This document shows, one piece after another, positions 62,480 through 64,000 of a DNA stretch of 64,000 nucleotides (position 1 is the first letter of the stretch; the number at the start of each line of letters is the position of its first letter). The notes beneath the pieces are model-generated. The model did not search any database and was not told the DNA's origin. It worked only from the letters and a program-made list of their open reading frames with translations. The stretch covers positions 308,041-372,040 of the forward strand of contig NW_019775602.1 of the NCBI RefSeq assembly GCF_001039355.2, written 5' to 3'. The DNA is from Lingula anatina. Lineage: Eukaryota > Brachiopoda > Lingulata > Lingulida > Lingulidae. Position numbers and translations under genes: made by a program.

Positions 62480-62555
62480 CTTTTTGGCTTGAAACTTACA
62501 GAACTGATTAATATTTATAATACGCAGGTTAAGTTTGAAATTCAGCATGATCCGT
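62480..62555 (+). repeat. Continuation of the 162-bp repeat after the hAT-like insertion
   Basis: CTTTTTGGCTTGAAACTTACAG...CAGCATGATCC matches the array at 59863-60560 and stops where the Gypsy-like fragment begins. Confidence 0.85.
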
Positions 62556-63556
62556 GTCCGGAACCGCGCAAATTTTGTAATGGCAAAGTTGAAAAGTTTA
62601 ATCAATGTTTCAAAGGATTATTGGCCCGCCTTGTTAACAACAATACTCGCACATGGGAAGAGCAGATAGCTAATGCTTTGTTTGCTTACAGGAATAGTGT
62701 TTCCTCAGTGACCGGGTACACACCATTTTTCCTAGTTTATGGCAGGAACCCTAGAATGCCACTGTCGACGTTGGTAGGTGCATCAAATAACCATCATCCT
62801 TTGAAAGGTCGGCTTAGTGATCTGTCTGACGCTCTAACGGCAGCCCGAGATAATCTTCAGGCAGCTAGATTAGAGAACAAAAGACGTTTCGACGCTAAGG
62901 CGAACGCTAACAAAATTGAGGTAGGTGATTCAGTTATTGTTTTCGCACCTGATAACGTGACTTTTGGATCAAAATGGGACCCAGTCTGGACAGTGACCAG
63001 ACAAAGAGGGAACGTCTTCTGGGTAAGTCATCAGCAAACAGGTAAGTCGCGTGTAGTGAACAGGGACAAATTACGACTTGTGGACAGAGGATTAGCCTGG
63101 GATGAGATCAGACCACGTGCGCGTCGAGTTTTCAGGAGACGACCCAACCCAATAAGAGCTGAGTTGCAACTTGGTACCACACCAGTCAACGCCAACGCTC
63201 CAAGGGCAGAGGTCAACCAGCGCGCAGCGGTAAGTAACTCCAACGGGCGTAGCCAGGTAGCGGAGAGGATCGAATCCGAGATGCCGGTAAGTGTTGGAGG
63301 TGAGTCACAGGCAGCTTCACGCAGGCCAACATTGCATGCAAAACGTAAGCATAACACCATAACACGACACCACACGCCCACGCACTCACATAATACAAGG
63401 TTTAGGAAAAGATGTATCCAAGCAACGGAACAGGAAGATGCGCTGTTGTCGCAGATTGAAGGGGACGAACTAGACGGTCCCCAGCCTGTCAAGGCGTTAA
63501 GGATAACCGACAGTGGGTCGGGAGAGAATATGGAAGTGGACTCCATGCATAGATAG
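62556..63556 (+). pseudogene. Ty3/Gypsy retrotransposon polyprotein, integrase C-terminal part
   Basis: The open frame reads NGKVEKFNQCFKGLLARLVN, with the last catalytic glutamate of the DDE triad in G-K-V-E. It continues with WEEQIANALFAYRNSV and TGYTPFFLVYGRNPRMPL, typical of Gypsy integrases. A C-terminal SH3-like stretch VGDSVIVFAPDNV...FWVSHQQTGKSRVVNRDKLR follows, then an Arg/Pro/Ser-rich tail to the stop at 63554-63556. Integrases join retrotransposon DNA to the host genome. The reverse transcriptase, RNase H and first two catalytic acids are absent: the left edge joins the 162-bp repeat directly, so this is a truncated copy. GC content is clearly higher than in the flanks and the frame is intact, suggesting a young insertion. 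The open frame extends upstream to 62489, but that part is repeat, not integrase. Confidence 0.9.
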
Positions 63557-64000
63557 GAGCATGGGTAAGTAAAAATGGCGGTTTTAAGCATATTGCTTGG
63601 TATTTTAGCCCCAGGGTGAATTGGGGGTGGCAGCAGCTACCTGATGGCGTCCTAGTGACCCAGAGGCAGCTCTTTGGCGGTGACAAAGGCCGTATGGACG
63701 GTAGAAGTCACCAAGGAGAAACCGCTGGTAGTCTAAGAGGAGACTGGTAGTCTCAGGGTAGACTATGGATACGGATCGCCGTAGTAACACGGGATTACGT
63801 AGAACAGACTGAGGGAGGTGTACATAACCTCAGTGGACAGGGAACAAGGGCGAAAGGGATAACGGTTAACTTTAACCCTTTCTGCAGGTAAAATGACTCT
63901 CAAACGGCTGTACCAGCCTTGGCCAGGGCGGGTCCAGTCGGTTCGAGCGAAGGTGCACATTCGTCTCGGACAAAACTACGAGGGTTATTTGACTTTGTAG
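63557..64000 (+). other. Downstream part of the Gypsy-like element, with short terminal ORF
   Basis: GC-rich, probably element sequence after the integrase gene, possibly leading to an LTR outside the window. A 35-codon frame with an ATG runs 63893-64000 (starts MTLKRLYQPWPGRVQS, stop TAG at the last base). It lacks a recognisable domain and may be chance. Confidence 0.45.

Noticed and set aside
63031-63591. 186-residue minus-strand frame
   Set aside because: Antisense shadow of the GC-rich Gypsy integrase frame.
1-64000. CRISPR arrays, bacterial operons or rRNA genes
   Set aside because: No regularly spaced identical repeats with unique spacers and no bacterial gene organisation; the DNA is clearly metazoan.

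Overview
This window comes from an AT-rich animal nuclear genome. Genes carry many short exons with GT-AG introns (plus two GC-AG introns), introns and intergenic DNA are full of microsatellites and small inverted-repeat elements, and gene content is metazoan: CYP2-type P450s, a class A GPCR, a Ly6/uPAR protein, PPEF/rdgC, a GT92 glycosyltransferase and CCDC138. A marine invertebrate, perhaps a lophotrochozoan, is my best guess. That placement rests on general impression, not on a diagnostic marker. Two single N characters (9127 and 12427) show it is a draft assembly, and both N's sit beside suspicious near-identical duplications.

Layout. 1-2.3 kb (+): the 3' half of a P450 gene whose exon phases all fit but which carries an in-frame TAA just before the K helix, and a partly duplicated I-helix exon. 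4.3-7.25 kb (+): a second, tandem P450 with its true N-terminus, which loses all exons after the I helix where a repeat element interrupts the intron. 7.45-16.3 kb: a repeat block with long inverted arms built of ~366-bp subrepeats, TA at the ends and a decayed Tc1/mariner transposase inside. It lies in and next to the last intron of an unrecognised (+) gene (exons at 9814 and 16342). 20.5-21.5 kb (-): intronless GPCR. 25.3-28.8 kb (+): complete five-exon, two-domain Ly6/uPAR GPI-type protein. 29.9-41.2 kb (-): complete 14-exon PPEF/rdgC phosphatase (675 aa). 41.2-47.2 kb: intergenic, repeat-rich. 47.3-48.9 kb (-): intronless GT92 (DUF23) glycosyltransferase. 55.0-59.8 kb (+): first ten exons of CCDC138, continuing beyond the window. 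59.8-64 kb: nested repeats within or after that gene: a ~162-bp tandem array, a hAT-like element inserted in a copy of that repeat, and a truncated Gypsy-type integrase fragment of higher GC.

The genes are not an operon or pathway. Two are plausibly linked to calcium or membrane signalling (PPEF and the GPCR), but nothing in the sequence shows cooperation. The most unusual material is the mobile DNA: a small family of ~168-bp inverted-repeat elements with 5-bp target duplications (one with an empty site next to it), the foldback-like element with subrepeat arms, and a 6-bp target-duplication hAT-like insertion. I did not find a clearly new gene system.
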